Translations under genes and position numbers: made by a program | The notes under the pieces: generated by a model | What the model saw: only the letters and a program-made list of their open reading frames with translations | Told to the model about the DNA's origin: nothing | The model's database searches: none | Shown: positions 37,113 to 44,994 of the stretch, piece after piece | How the letters are laid out: each line of letters starts with the position of its first letter | Numbering within the stretch: the first letter of the stretch is position 1 | NCBI RefSeq assembly: GCF_023159225.1 | Contig: NC_063174.1 | Coordinates: 36,615,691-36,679,690, forward strand | Reading direction: 5' to 3' | From: Perognathus longimembris pacificus | Lineage: Eukaryota; Chordata; Mammalia; Rodentia; Heteromyidae | DNA: 64,000 nucleotides

Positions 37113-38275
37113 CAATAGCCCCCTCATCAAGTGGGCTAAAGACTTGCAAAGAGACTTCTCTGATGAGGAAATGAGAATGGCCAAGAGACATATGAAAAAG
37201 TGCTCTACATCACTGGCCATAAAAGAAATGCAAATCAAAACAACATTGAGATTCCATCTCACCTCAGTAAGAATGTCATATATCAAGAAAACTAACAATA
37301 ACAATTGTTGGAGGGGATGTGGCCAAAAGGGAACCCTACTTCATTGTTGGTGGGAATGTAAACTGGTTCAGCCACTCTGGCAAGCAGTATGGAGATTCCT
37401 CAGCAGACTAAATATAGAACTCCCCTATGACCCAGCAGCCCCACTTTTGGGTATTTATCCAAAAGACCACAAACAAAATCACAGTAATGCCACCAGCACA
37501 ACAATGTTCATCGCAGCACAATTTGTCATAGCTAGAATCTGGAACCAACCCAGATGCCCCTCAGTAGACGAATGGATCAGGAAATGTGGCACATATACAC
37601 AATGGAATTTTATGCCTCTATCAGAAAGAATGACATTGCCCCATTTGTAAGGAAATGGAAAGACTTGGAAAAAATTATACTAAGTGAAGTGAGCCAGACC
37701 CAAAGAAACATGGACTCTATGGTCTCCCTTATTGGGAATAATTAGTATAGGTTTAGGCAAGTCATAGCAGAGCATCACAAGAGCCCAATAGCTATACCCT
37801 TATGAACACATAAGATGATGCTAAGTGAAATGAACTCCATGTTATGGAAACGATTGTTAGATCACAGTAGTAACTACTTTCAACGTCCCATCTGTATCTG
37901 TAGCTTCTATTATTGATGATGTTCTTGTATCACCTTCCAGTGGTTGTACCTACACTATCTCTGTAATCTTATCTGAGTATTTTGGAAACCGTGTATACTG
38001 GTATTAGAAGTAGAAAATTGAAAGGGAATACCTAAATTGAGAGACACAGGGTAAAAAAAGACAAACAACTACAAAAGCAATACTTGCAAAACTGTTTGGT
38101 TAAAGTGAACTGAACACCTCAGGGGGGGAAAGGGAAAAGGGGAGGAGGGAGGGGGATATGAGGGACAGGGTAACAAACAATACAAGAAATGTATCCAATG
38201 CCTAACGTATGAAACTGTAACCTCTCTGTATATCAGTTTGATAATAAAAATTTGAAAAATAAAAAAAAAATTTTA
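37113..38275 (+). mobile_element. Younger 5'-truncated LINE-1 insertion
   Basis: A 1.16-kb L1 3' end: the ORF2 C-terminus (to about 37745), a 3' UTR of about 500 bases with a G-rich purine tract (38119-38160), and a short A-rich tail (38251-38270) preceded by ATAATAAAAATTTG. A direct repeat of at least 15 bases, AAAATCAGGTTGTCT, flanks it at 37098-37112 and 38276-38290. Both copies continue the old antisense L1 in which it landed. The element is far too short to be autonomous. Its 3' UTR wording recurs in stubs at 40229, 53214, 58733 and 60540. Confidence 0.93.
37132..37745 (+). pseudogene. LINE-1 ORF2 C-terminal remnant
   Basis: Translation from about 37132 gives L1 ORF2p C-terminal sequence: a [10 protein letters not shown] block, then the Cys-rich CX3CX7HX4C motif (Cys codons at 37306, 37318 and 37357; His at 37342), then [12 protein letters not shown]. 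It stays open to about 37580. There a one-base loss in GGAAATG shifts the frame, and the remainder (ending at the TAG at 37743-37745) continues one frame over with [11 protein letters not shown] and LSEVSQT. The endonuclease and reverse-transcriptase domains are absent because of 5' truncation. In full-length L1 this C-terminal part supports reverse transcription. Here it is dead. Confidence 0.88.
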
Positions 38276-38695
38276 AAAATCAGGTTGTCTATGTTTCTAT
38301 TGTTGTATTGAAATAGTTATCTATTCTGCATATAAGTCCTTTGCTATATATTTATTTGCAAATATTTTTCTATTCTATGAGTATTTCACCTCTTTGATAG
38401 TGTCCTTTGATACAAATATTGTTACTTTTGACAAAGCCCACTTTGATTCCTATGTTATAAGTAAGAAACCACTGCCATATCCAAGGTTATGCAGATTTAC
38501 ATCTATTTCTTCTGATAGTTTTATATTTTAATGGTTAAGTTTATGCCTATGATCCAGTTTAAGTTAATTTTTATGTTGGGTGAAATAGAGGTACAAATTG
38601 TTTTATATATGGATGTCTGTCCCAATACCACTTGTTAAAAGACTATTTGGTCTCTCTTGAATTGTGTTGATAACCATGTCAAAAATGAGTCTATT

Positions 38696-38856
38696 GGGCT
38701 GGAAAGGTGGCTTAGTGGTAGCATGCTTGCCACATAAACAGAAAAGGCTGGAAGTGGCACTGTGGCTCAAGTGGAAGAGTACTATCCTTGAGAAAAAAGA
38801 AACCCAGGGACAGCGCCCAGACCCTGCGTTCAAGCCCCAGGACTGGCAAAAAAAAA
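38696..38856 (+). mobile_element. ID-headed dimeric SINE with shortened head
   Basis: The head starts GGCTGGAAAGGTGGCTTAGT but jumps from GCTTGCC to ACATAAACAG, losing the B-box half of the ID unit. The second unit (CACTGTGGCTCAAGTGGAAG ... GCGTTCAAGCCCCAGGACTG) and A tail are complete. Flanks repeat GAGTCTATT (38687-38695 and 38857-38865). Confidence 0.88.
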
Positions 38857-38869
38857 GAGTCTATTTTTT

Positions 38870-39365
38870 TTCTATAATGGAAGCATTTAAACTTTAAAAT
38901 TCTAACCAAATGCCAAGTGAAAGAAGCAAGGCACAAAAGCCACATAGCATAAAATTCCACTTATATCAGTTGTCCATAGAAATAGACTGTAGAGGGGCTG
39001 GGGATATGGCCTAGTGGCAAGAGTGCCTGCCTCATATACATGAGGCCCTGGGTTCGATTCCCCAGCACCACATATACAAAAATGGCCAGAAGTGGCGCTG
39101 TGGCTCAAGTGGCAGAGTGCTAGCCTTGAGCAAAAAGAAGCCAGGGACAGTGCTCAGGCCCTGAGTCCAAGCCCCAGGACTGGCAAAAAAAAAAAAAAAA
39201 AAAAAAAAAAAAGCAGAAATAGACTGTAGATCCATGATTTCTGAGGCTAAAGAGAAGAGAAAGTAGTGCTGACTGTTTATTAGGTATGTGTTTGCTGTAG
39301 GTGTGATAGATATGTTCTGGGAGGGAACATATATAGCAATGTCTTCCATTTCATTCAGTTTGAAA
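38870..39365 (+). mobile_element. Old L1 3' UTR fragment, split by a SINE
   Basis: CCAAGTGAAAGAAGCAAGGC, GCATAAAATTCCACTTATAT, then after the SINE GTGATAGATATGTTCTGGGA follow old mammalian L1 3' UTR order on the plus strand. The SINE at 38994-39214 sits inside it with a 16-base duplication of this sequence. Confidence 0.6.
38994..39214 (+). mobile_element. Full-length ID-headed dimeric SINE
   Basis: One of the cleanest copies. The head is GGGGCTGGGGATATGGCCTA with A-box-like TGGCCTAGTGGC and an exact pol III B box GGTTCGATTCC (39051-39061). The second unit is GCGCTGTGGCTCAAGTGGCA ... CTGAGTCCAAGCCCCAGGAC, followed by about 27 A. An exact 16-base target duplication, AGAAATAGACTGTAGA, lies at 38978-38993 and 39215-39230. 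The intact promoter, long tail and perfect duplication indicate a recent insertion. Confidence 0.97.
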
Positions 39366-39402
39366 TAATTTTAAATTATCCTCATTTTTTCTTCTTTGAG
39401 AA

Positions 39403-39515
39403 GAAAAGAAGTCTCACTTGCCTACTAGCCTAAACAATAGCTGGCAAACATAGTGCAGAGAGATCTCAGCTTCCTTAGTAGCTAGGATTACATGAGTAAG
39501 CCACTGGCTCTGGCT
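39403..39515 (-). mobile_element. Variant composite SINE fragment, minus strand
   Basis: The right half is the usual reversed phrase (ATCTCAGCTTCCTTAGTAGC, TAGGATTACATGAGTAAGCC). The left half carries an unusual CTAGCCTAAACAATAGCTGG ... AAACATAGTGCAG segment shared with 29590-29625 instead of the usual linker. Confidence 0.6.
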
Positions 39516-39989
39516 TCTCTCTAGTTTTCTTTAAGTGGTTTATAGTATATCTTTTAAAAATCTTGGCTTGTAAATTATTTGGGTTTTGTTTTGTTTTAAA
39601 AAGAGTTTCATTAATTAAAGATACATGTAATATGTATATTACATTTTTGTATTTGTCTGATATGTTCATTATCATCTTTTTCATCTTTCCCTGTCTTCTT
39701 TTTTTGGATAGAAGTCTCCTTTTCATATTTCATTTTATTTAGAGCATTGACTTTCATGTTTATGTGACCTTCAAGTTTACCATTTCTTGAACTTTTAAAA
39801 AAATTTATGTAGATCCAAGCATTATTTTCCTTCTGCTTGAAGAACTTCCTTCAATACTTCTTGTAATACTGATATGTTGGTAGTGAACTCCAGAATTTTG
39901 TTTCAGAAAGTCTTTATAATGCCTCCACTTTAAAAGGGTATTTTCCTGGCTACAGAATTCTAGGTAGATATGTATGTATTTTCCATACT

Positions 39990-40213
39990 AGGGTTGAATT
40001 CAGTGCTTTCCTTGCACTTGATGGGTAAGTGCTCTGTCATTTGAGTCCACCTCCAGCTCTGTTTTACATTGGTTATTTTCAAGATAAAGTTTTGCTTATA
40101 CCTAGGCTGGTCTAGGTTGAGATCCTCCTACTTGTGCTTCCTGCTATAGCTGGGATAACAGATGCATGCATGCGTCCCTGTAGGTGACATGTGTCACCAT
40201 ACCCAGCCATTGA
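39990..40213 (-). mobile_element. Old composite SINE, minus strand
   Basis: ACTAGGGTTGAATTCAGTGC, GCTCTGTCATTTGAGTCCAC, AGGCTGGTCTAGGTTGAGAT, CTATAGCTGGGATAACAGAT: the reversed tRNA-like unit followed by the reversed Alu/B1-like phrase. Much more diverged than the dimeric SINEs. Confidence 0.65.
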
Positions 40214-40228
40214 TTGAGATGGTGTCTT

Positions 40229-40427
40229 TAAATTTTTTATTTTACTATTATAAAAGTGATGTACAGAGGGGTTACAGTTATGTAAGTCATGTAAAGAGTA
40301 CATTTTGGACATTTGGACTCCTTCCCTTACTCTCTCCCAGTTTTTCCCTCTTGCCCCCTCCCACAAGTTGTGTAGTTCATTTTCAACATACTGTCTAGTG
40401 AACACTAGTGCTGCACTTGTTCACCCT
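40229..40427 (-). mobile_element. Short L1 3'-end stub, minus strand
   Basis: Left T-rich tail (TTTAAATTTTTTATTTTAC), then GTACAGAGGGGTTACAGTTA, a CCCTTACTCTCTCCCAG..CCCTC polypyrimidine block and TTGTGTAGTTCATTTTCAAC: the reverse complement of the L1 3' UTR seen in the stubs at 58733 and 60540. The flanks repeat TTGAGATGG(T/A)GTCTT (40214-40228 and 40428-40442, one mismatch). It landed in an older SINE. Confidence 0.88.
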
Positions 40428-40497
40428 TTGAGATGGAGTCTTATAAACTTTTATGCCTAGGGTGGCCTCTAACCACAATCTCCTGAGCCAAGCAAGC

Positions 40498-40500
<3 letters not shown>
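40428..40500 (-). mobile_element. SINE fragment carrying a microsatellite
   Basis: GAGATGGAGTCTTATAAAC, GGTGGCCTCTAACCACAATC and CTCCTGAGCCAAGCAAGCAG are reversed composite-SINE wording. The position where such copies read CAGGTGTGAGCCACC has become the TG microsatellite that follows. Confidence 0.5.

Positions 40501-40545
<45 letters not shown>
40500..40545. repeat. (TG)n microsatellite
   Basis: About 45 bases of perfect TG repeat beginning inside SINE-derived sequence. Confidence 0.97.
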
Positions 40546-40547
<2 letters not shown>

Positions 40548-40984
40548 TGTTCCATTGCCTTCTGACTTGCATAGTTTTGATCAGAAGTCTAATATTTCTT
40601 ATTCTTTGTATAAATTGTACATTGTATCCTTTCCTTGGGCTGTCTTTCAGATTTTTCTTTATTGCTAGTTTTTGGCTTTTTTTAGTAATTTGATTATAAT
40701 GAACCATACTTAGTATTGTTTGCTTTATCTTGTTAAGGTCATTGTAATTCTTAGATTATTTGTAGTTTTTAAAGTCAAATCTGGGATAATTTTGGCCATC
40801 ATTTTGTCAAGAATCTGTTCACCTTGTCTTCCCTCCAATTACACGTGTTGAAATTGGTTACTTGACTTTGGCAAATGGGTTTTTGTGACCATGTTCAGTT
40901 CATTTCTCTTCTTTTCTTTTCTATTTTCTAGTTTAAGGGACTTAAATTCACTCAGCTTGCTTGTTTATGTCTGTCACTCTCCTA

Positions 40985-41105
40985 CCTGAACCACCCCTCC
41001 AATCCAGCTTTCTGATGGTAAGAGATGGAATCTCACGGGCTTTTCTCTATGAGATCCTCCAGATCTCAATCTCCTGAGGATAACAAGTATGACCCAACCA
41101 ATGCC
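40985..41105 (-). mobile_element. Old SINE fragment, minus strand
   Basis: CTGAACCACCCCTCCAATCC then GAGATGGAATCTCACGGGCT and GATCTCAATCTCCTGAGGAT: degenerate reversed composite-SINE text lying inside the antisense L1. Confidence 0.5.
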
Positions 41106-41629
41106 CTTATTTTCTTAAGTCTTTTCTGTCTGCGCTTCACTTTGGATAGTTTCTATTGCTGTTTTTTTTTTTTCATTTATTTTTCTTCTGTAGTGTCCAT
41201 GTTACTATTAATTTCATTACTGACTCTTTAGGAATGATATGTTTCATCATTAGAAGTTATATTTGGTTCTTGTTTTTTAATCTTAGTCTTTCCTCAAGCC
41301 ATTTATGTTTTTCTTCAAATACTTAAACACATTTGTACACTTACAACAGCTATTTTAAAGTGTTGGTCACTCGCTTAATCAATTGTCATATTTAAATATA
41401 TTTCTACTAATTAATGTTTCCCTTGATATAGGTCACATTCTCTCTTTACCCTGTGGTTTCTGATTGAATGATGGGTATTGTAAAGGTTACATTGTTGGGT
41501 GTGCATACATGTATCTGTATGTGTTTGTATCTTCCTATAAAAGCACTAAATTTTTATTGAATGGGCCATTCATTATGTTCCTCCTACCCATGGAGTACCA
41601 TAGGCACTTACCATCATATCTACCTTGTT

Positions 41630-41745
41630 TATTAAGATGGGGGCTAATGTTTTGTTTAGGCTGACCTCTAACTATGACCCTCTTCCTAATCTCAACTCCA
41701 GAGTAGCTAGGATTACAGGTATGCACCACCACACTCAGCCCTAGA
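41630..41745 (-). mobile_element. SINE fragment, minus strand
   Basis: TTAGGCTGACCTCTAACTAT, CCTAATCTCAACTCCAGAGT, AGCTAGGATTACAGGTATGC and ACCACCACACTCAGCCC: the reversed Alu/B1-like part of a composite SINE without its tRNA-like unit. Confidence 0.7.
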
Positions 41746-41924
41746 GGTTCATTTTAAGATTTGTTAGTCTGTTTTTTGCTAGGGATAGTTTAATACTACT
41801 ATTTGGGCATGACCTTTATTAGGCCTTTATAAAATACCCAGAGAGATGGAACTGGTTGGTTCTCCCATGTGAACTCTCTGAATTGTCCAATTTGTAATTC
41901 CCAGTCAGTGTGAGGGAGAAGGTA

Positions 41925-42126
41925 CTAGAACTTGAACTCAGGACCCCAAGATCTTGCTCAGCTTTTTTGCTCTATTACTTGAGCAAGGCCTCTACTTCCA
42001 GCCTTTTTCTGGCTGTTTGAATATGAGTCTTAAGGATTTGTCTGCCTAGGCTAGTTCTGAACCTCAATTCTCAAATCTCAGACTCCTGAGTAGCTAGGAT
42101 TATAGATGTGAGCCACCAGCACTCCT
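41925..42126 (-). mobile_element. Composite Geo-type SINE, minus strand
   Basis: Reversed tRNA-like unit (ACTTGAACTCAGGACCCCAA ... TATTACTTGAGCAAG), linker with GAATATGAGTCTTAAGGATT, then the reversed 5' part (CTCAAATCTCAGACTCCTGA, GTAGCTAGGATTATAGATGT, GAGCCACCAGCACTCC). Confidence 0.8.
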
Positions 42127-42560
42127 TGATCATTCTTTATCCAGCCTTACGGAGTTATACTCTGTATGTACGTACACCTTAGTATTAAGCAAACGCTCAA
42201 TGGAGACGTTATAAAGATTTCTGGAGCTTTTTCCACACAGCCCTTTCTTTTCTAGAACTCTGCCCCACAACTTTTCCATCTAAAGTCTCTTTGACCTTCA
42301 TTTCTGTCTTTTAAAATCATCACAAACACTAGGCTGTGCTTGTGCTTCCTCTTTACTGTTGTAAAGTAAAAAATGTGTTCCCTTTCTAGAATGGGTGATC
42401 ATAGGACTCACCTCATTTATCTCCTTTATCTCTGGGATTGCAGTCCTGTTGTGCAATAGCTGAAGCCATCAGTACATTATGTGATGCCGTTTTCTAGTTG
42501 TTTACAGTGGAGGGAAAATCTGGGTCCTGTTGCTTTGTCATGGCCAGAAGCAGAAATTTT

Positions 42561-43787
42561 ACAAGTTGTTTTTGGTTGGTTGATTGGTTGATTTGGTTTG
42601 GTTTGGTTGTTGTTGTTTTGTGGTACTTGGGATTGAATCCAGAATTACTGTTAATAAAGAGATTGTGGGTGACAAGATAAGCCAAGGAACTAGACCCCAT
42701 TGACTTGACTAGAGTCCTAGGGTTAGGATGTAGCAGAAAAGGAAGCAACTGCAAGCCATGCAAGAGCAGATATGACAATGAAGAAGGTAGTAGAAATGTA
42801 CAGTTTACTAAACAAAGCTTGCCCTGTGTTTCCAGGTAGCTACATTTGCTCCTCCACCTCCACTCACCACCCTTCCCCTGTCCTATACCTTGGTGATTGA
42901 CTGGCTGGTACTGCACCAATTGGCCATCTTTGACCTTTGTTTTCTCACTGTGCTCAAGCAAAGGGAGGTACAAACAGGAAATTGGGTGGAAGAGAATTGT
43001 TTATTTGCCTAGTTCCTTTCCTGCCAAGTAACTGTGGATTAGTTTTACCCCAATACCAAAGGCCACACTATCACATCAGACAGCCCTTTGCTAAGAGGTA
43101 CTCTCTGGATTTGGTAACTATTCCTTCCTCTTAAGATTTCAGACTTAGGGATAATAATATTATTAAACTAAATCATTATGCCTTCCTTTATTAGTTCCTC
43201 TAATCTCTCCCTAGATTTCTTTTTATTAAATAGTTCTTTTTATTAAATTATCCTATCTTTTCCCCCCCAATAGAATCTTGACTGAGATTATAAGATCATC
43301 GAGGCTGTCTCTAAATATGAACTATCTACTGCTCACTAGTGTATGACCTTAAGCAGACCACTTTACTAACCTTAGTCTCAGTCTTCCCTTGACCTAATCT
43401 TGGCTAGTTCAGTTCTTCTAAATCAGAAACTCCCACTCCAGAGGTTATAAAACATTAACAGCAGACTTGGGATAAGAAGTTCTCCCTCTCATCTCCCCTC
43501 CCAGTTTTTCAATCCTTTCCTTCCAAATTAGCTGCTATTTCAGCTGCTGTTTCTGTTTCTCCTTCTAGATCTTAGCAACAGAAACAACCTGGTAAGAGCT
43601 GAGAGAGCAGATGAAAACCACTCACATGGGGTAACCATCACTTGTGAATCATAGTCAAGGTCCAAGTGCACATAAGAAACTCAACTTCTATTCCTGACTT
43701 GTACGGCTCAACACATGAGGAACTTTTTTTCTTTCTCGATAGATGCTCCCTTGAAAAGATCTGTTTGTATATTGTTTTCTTTAAAAA
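42561..43787. other. Unannotated sequence
   Basis: A T/G-rich simple patch and a SINE-like scrap (TGGTACTTGGGATTGAATCC) occupy 42570-42660. The rest is AT-rich, non-repetitive to my eye, with no gene. The 159-codon minus-strand frame at 42494-42973 spans the L1 edge and this scrap and has no family signature. Confidence 0.45.
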
Positions 43788-43908
43788 GTAGTTGTTTATG
43801 AGATAGGATCTTACTATGTTACCCAGGCTGGTTTCAAACTCCTGGGCTCAAGGGTTCCTCCTACCTCAGCCTCCTGAGTAACTGAGACTATAGTATAGGC
43901 ACAGTATT
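43788..43908 (-). mobile_element. 7SL-derived (Alu/B1-like) monomer, minus strand
   Basis: GAGATAGGATCTTACTATGT, TACCCAGGCTGGTTTCAAAC, TCCTGGGCTCAAGGGTTCCT, CCTACCTCAGCCTCCTGAGT follow the reversed left-monomer order of 7SL-derived SINEs. It is about 120 bases and diverged, so an ancient monomer is more likely than a recent B1. Confidence 0.75.
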
Positions 43909-43922
43909 GACATTACTCTTTT

Positions 43923-44132
43923 TTTTTTTTTTTTTTTTTGGCCAGTCCTGGGGCCTTGGACTCAGGGCCTAAGCACTGTCCCTGGCTTCTTCCCGCTCAA
44001 GGCTAGCACTCTGCCACCTGAACCACAGCGCCCCTTCTGGCCGTTTTCCATATATGTGGTACTGGTGAATCGAACCGAGAGCTTCATGTGTAGGAGGCAA
44101 GCGCTCTTGCCACTAGGCCATATTCCCAGCCC
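43923..44132 (-). mobile_element. ID-headed dimeric SINE, minus strand (left half of inverted pair)
   Basis: T tail, reversed second unit (CCTTGGACTCAGGGCCTAAG ... ACCTGAACCACAGCGCC), then the reversed head with GAATCGAACC (B box carries one change) and CTAGGCCATATTCCCAGCCC. An exact 14-base duplication GACATTACTCTTTT lies at 43909-43922 and 44133-44146. Its head faces the head of the plus-strand copy 53 bases away. Confidence 0.96.
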
Positions 44133-44185
44133 GACATTACTCTTTTACACTTGGTAATTATTATTTTAATTAAGAAGACAGGTCA

Positions 44186-44397
44186 GGGCTGGGGATATAG
44201 CCTAGTGGCAAGAGTGCCTGCCTTGGTATACCCGAGGCCCTAGGTTCGATTCCCCAGCACCACATATACAGAAAACGGCCAGAAGCGGCGCTGTGGCTCA
44301 AGAGGCAGAGTGCTAGCCTTGAGCGGGAAGAAGCCAGGGACAGTGCTCAGGCCCTGAGTCCAAGGCCCAGGACTGGCCAAAAAAAAAAAAAAAAAAA
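44186..44397 (+). mobile_element. ID-headed dimeric SINE (right half of inverted pair)
   Basis: Head GGGCTGGGGATATAGCCTAG with exact B box GGTTCGATTCC, second unit GCGCTGTGGCTCAAGAGGCA ... CTGAGTCCAAGGCCCAGGAC, then about 20 A. An exact 14-base duplication AAGAAGACAGGTCA lies at 44172-44185 and 44398-44411. Distinctive features such as AGAAAACGGCCAGAAGC and GAGCGGGAAGAAGCC mirror the partner (TTCTTCCCGCTC), so the two may be close subfamily members. Confidence 0.96.
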
Positions 44398-44689
44398 AAG
44401 AAGACAGGTCAATAGCATGTGTAAATGCATAGCTTTAAATAATGTAAGGGGAAAAGTCATGGGTTCTAAAAGATAGGTCTTTTTAAAAGGGTAATCCTGA
44501 GGCCAGGGAGGCAATTTAGCTAGTGCTGGACACCACAGCCTCCCTCAGGGTGAAGCAGGTTTAGAAATGGAAGCCAAGGGGAAGATGAAAAGGATCCATG
44601 AAGTGGGAAGCCAAAGAGTTAGAGAGTCAAGAAAAAAGACATTAGGTCATGGTGAAGATCATAAAAGCCAACACAGAAGCTCTGTTGAC

Positions 44690-44950
44690 TCATACCTGTG
44701 ACTCACACCTGTGAGCTCTGATGACTCACACCTGTAATCCTGGCTACTCAAGAGGCAGAGACCTGAGGCTCGCCAGTTGAAGTCAGCCAGGGAAGGAAAT
44801 ACTCTGAGGCTTTTATCTACAATTAACTATAAAAAAAATAAATAAAACACCCAAAACTCTGAAATGGAACTGTGGCCCCAGTAGTCGAGCACTGGCCTTG
44901 AGCAATAAAGCTAAGGGTCAGCATCCAGGCACTGCATTCAAGTCAGTATC

Positions 44951-44951
<1 letters not shown>
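44690..44951 (+). mobile_element. Composite Geo-type SINE with duplicated start
   Basis: The 5' end shows three near-copies of GACTCA(C/T)ACCTGT before CCTGTAATCCTGGCTACTCA. Then come GGCTTTTATCTACAATTAAC, an A-rich linker with AAAT units, and the tRNA-like unit GGAACTGTGGCCCCAGTAGT ... GCACTGCATTCAAGTCAGTA. The 3' tail has become a CA microsatellite. Diverged, so not recent. Confidence 0.8.

Positions 44952-44993
<42 letters not shown>
44952..44993. repeat. (CA)n microsatellite at a SINE tail
   Basis: About 42 bases of perfect CA repeat occupying the place of the SINE's A-rich tail. Confidence 0.97.

Positions 44994-44994
<1 letters not shown>

Larger units (their letters stand above)
36420..38686 (-). 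mobile_element. Old L1 (L1M-type) 3' region, split by a younger L1
   Basis: The old element occupies 36420-37097 and 38291-38686. On the minus strand the left part encodes recognisable L1 ORF2 C-terminal words (for example TMESYSAIKCNE at about 36630-36665). The plus-strand text follows the familiar old-L1 antisense order (GATTCCATGGTATGGATACA, TGGGTATATGCCTAGGAATA, TTTGAGGAACCATC, then after the break GTCCTTTGATACAAATATT and ACCACTTGTTAAAAGACTAT). Frames are destroyed throughout. A younger plus-strand L1 interrupts it, and a SINE follows at 38696. Confidence 0.75.
39516..42560 (-). mobile_element. Old antisense L1 3' region with many insertions
   Basis: Plus-strand text follows a well-known old L1 antisense order: AGAACTTCCTTCAATACTTC, TTCCTGGCTACAGAATTCTA, CTTCTGACTTGCATAGTTTT, TTTTGGCCATCATTTTGTCA, CCTCCAATTACACGTGTTG, GATAGTTTCTATTGCTG, TATATTTGGTTCTTG, then far right TTTTCTAGTTGTTTACAGTG and CATGGCCAGAAGCAGAAAT. 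The pieces are separated by at least five SINE insertions and one L1 stub. Identity is low and frames are lost. The left boundary is uncertain. Confidence 0.65.

Noticed and set aside
37144..37650. 168-codon frame with a Cys/His motif, resembling a zinc-binding protein
   Set aside because: The motif is the L1 ORF2 C-terminal CX3CX7HX4C, and the flanking L1 3' UTR and target duplication show it is a truncated retrotransposon.
39001..39070. tRNA-Ala-like sequence with perfect B box
   Set aside because: It is the head of an ID-type SINE followed by a second unit, an A tail and target duplications, not a tRNA gene. The acceptor-stem pairing and anticodon-arm layout are not preserved.
44186..44397. 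Possibility that the inverted SINE pair arose by duplication and inversion
   Set aside because: Each copy has its own exact and different target-site duplication, so they are separate insertions.
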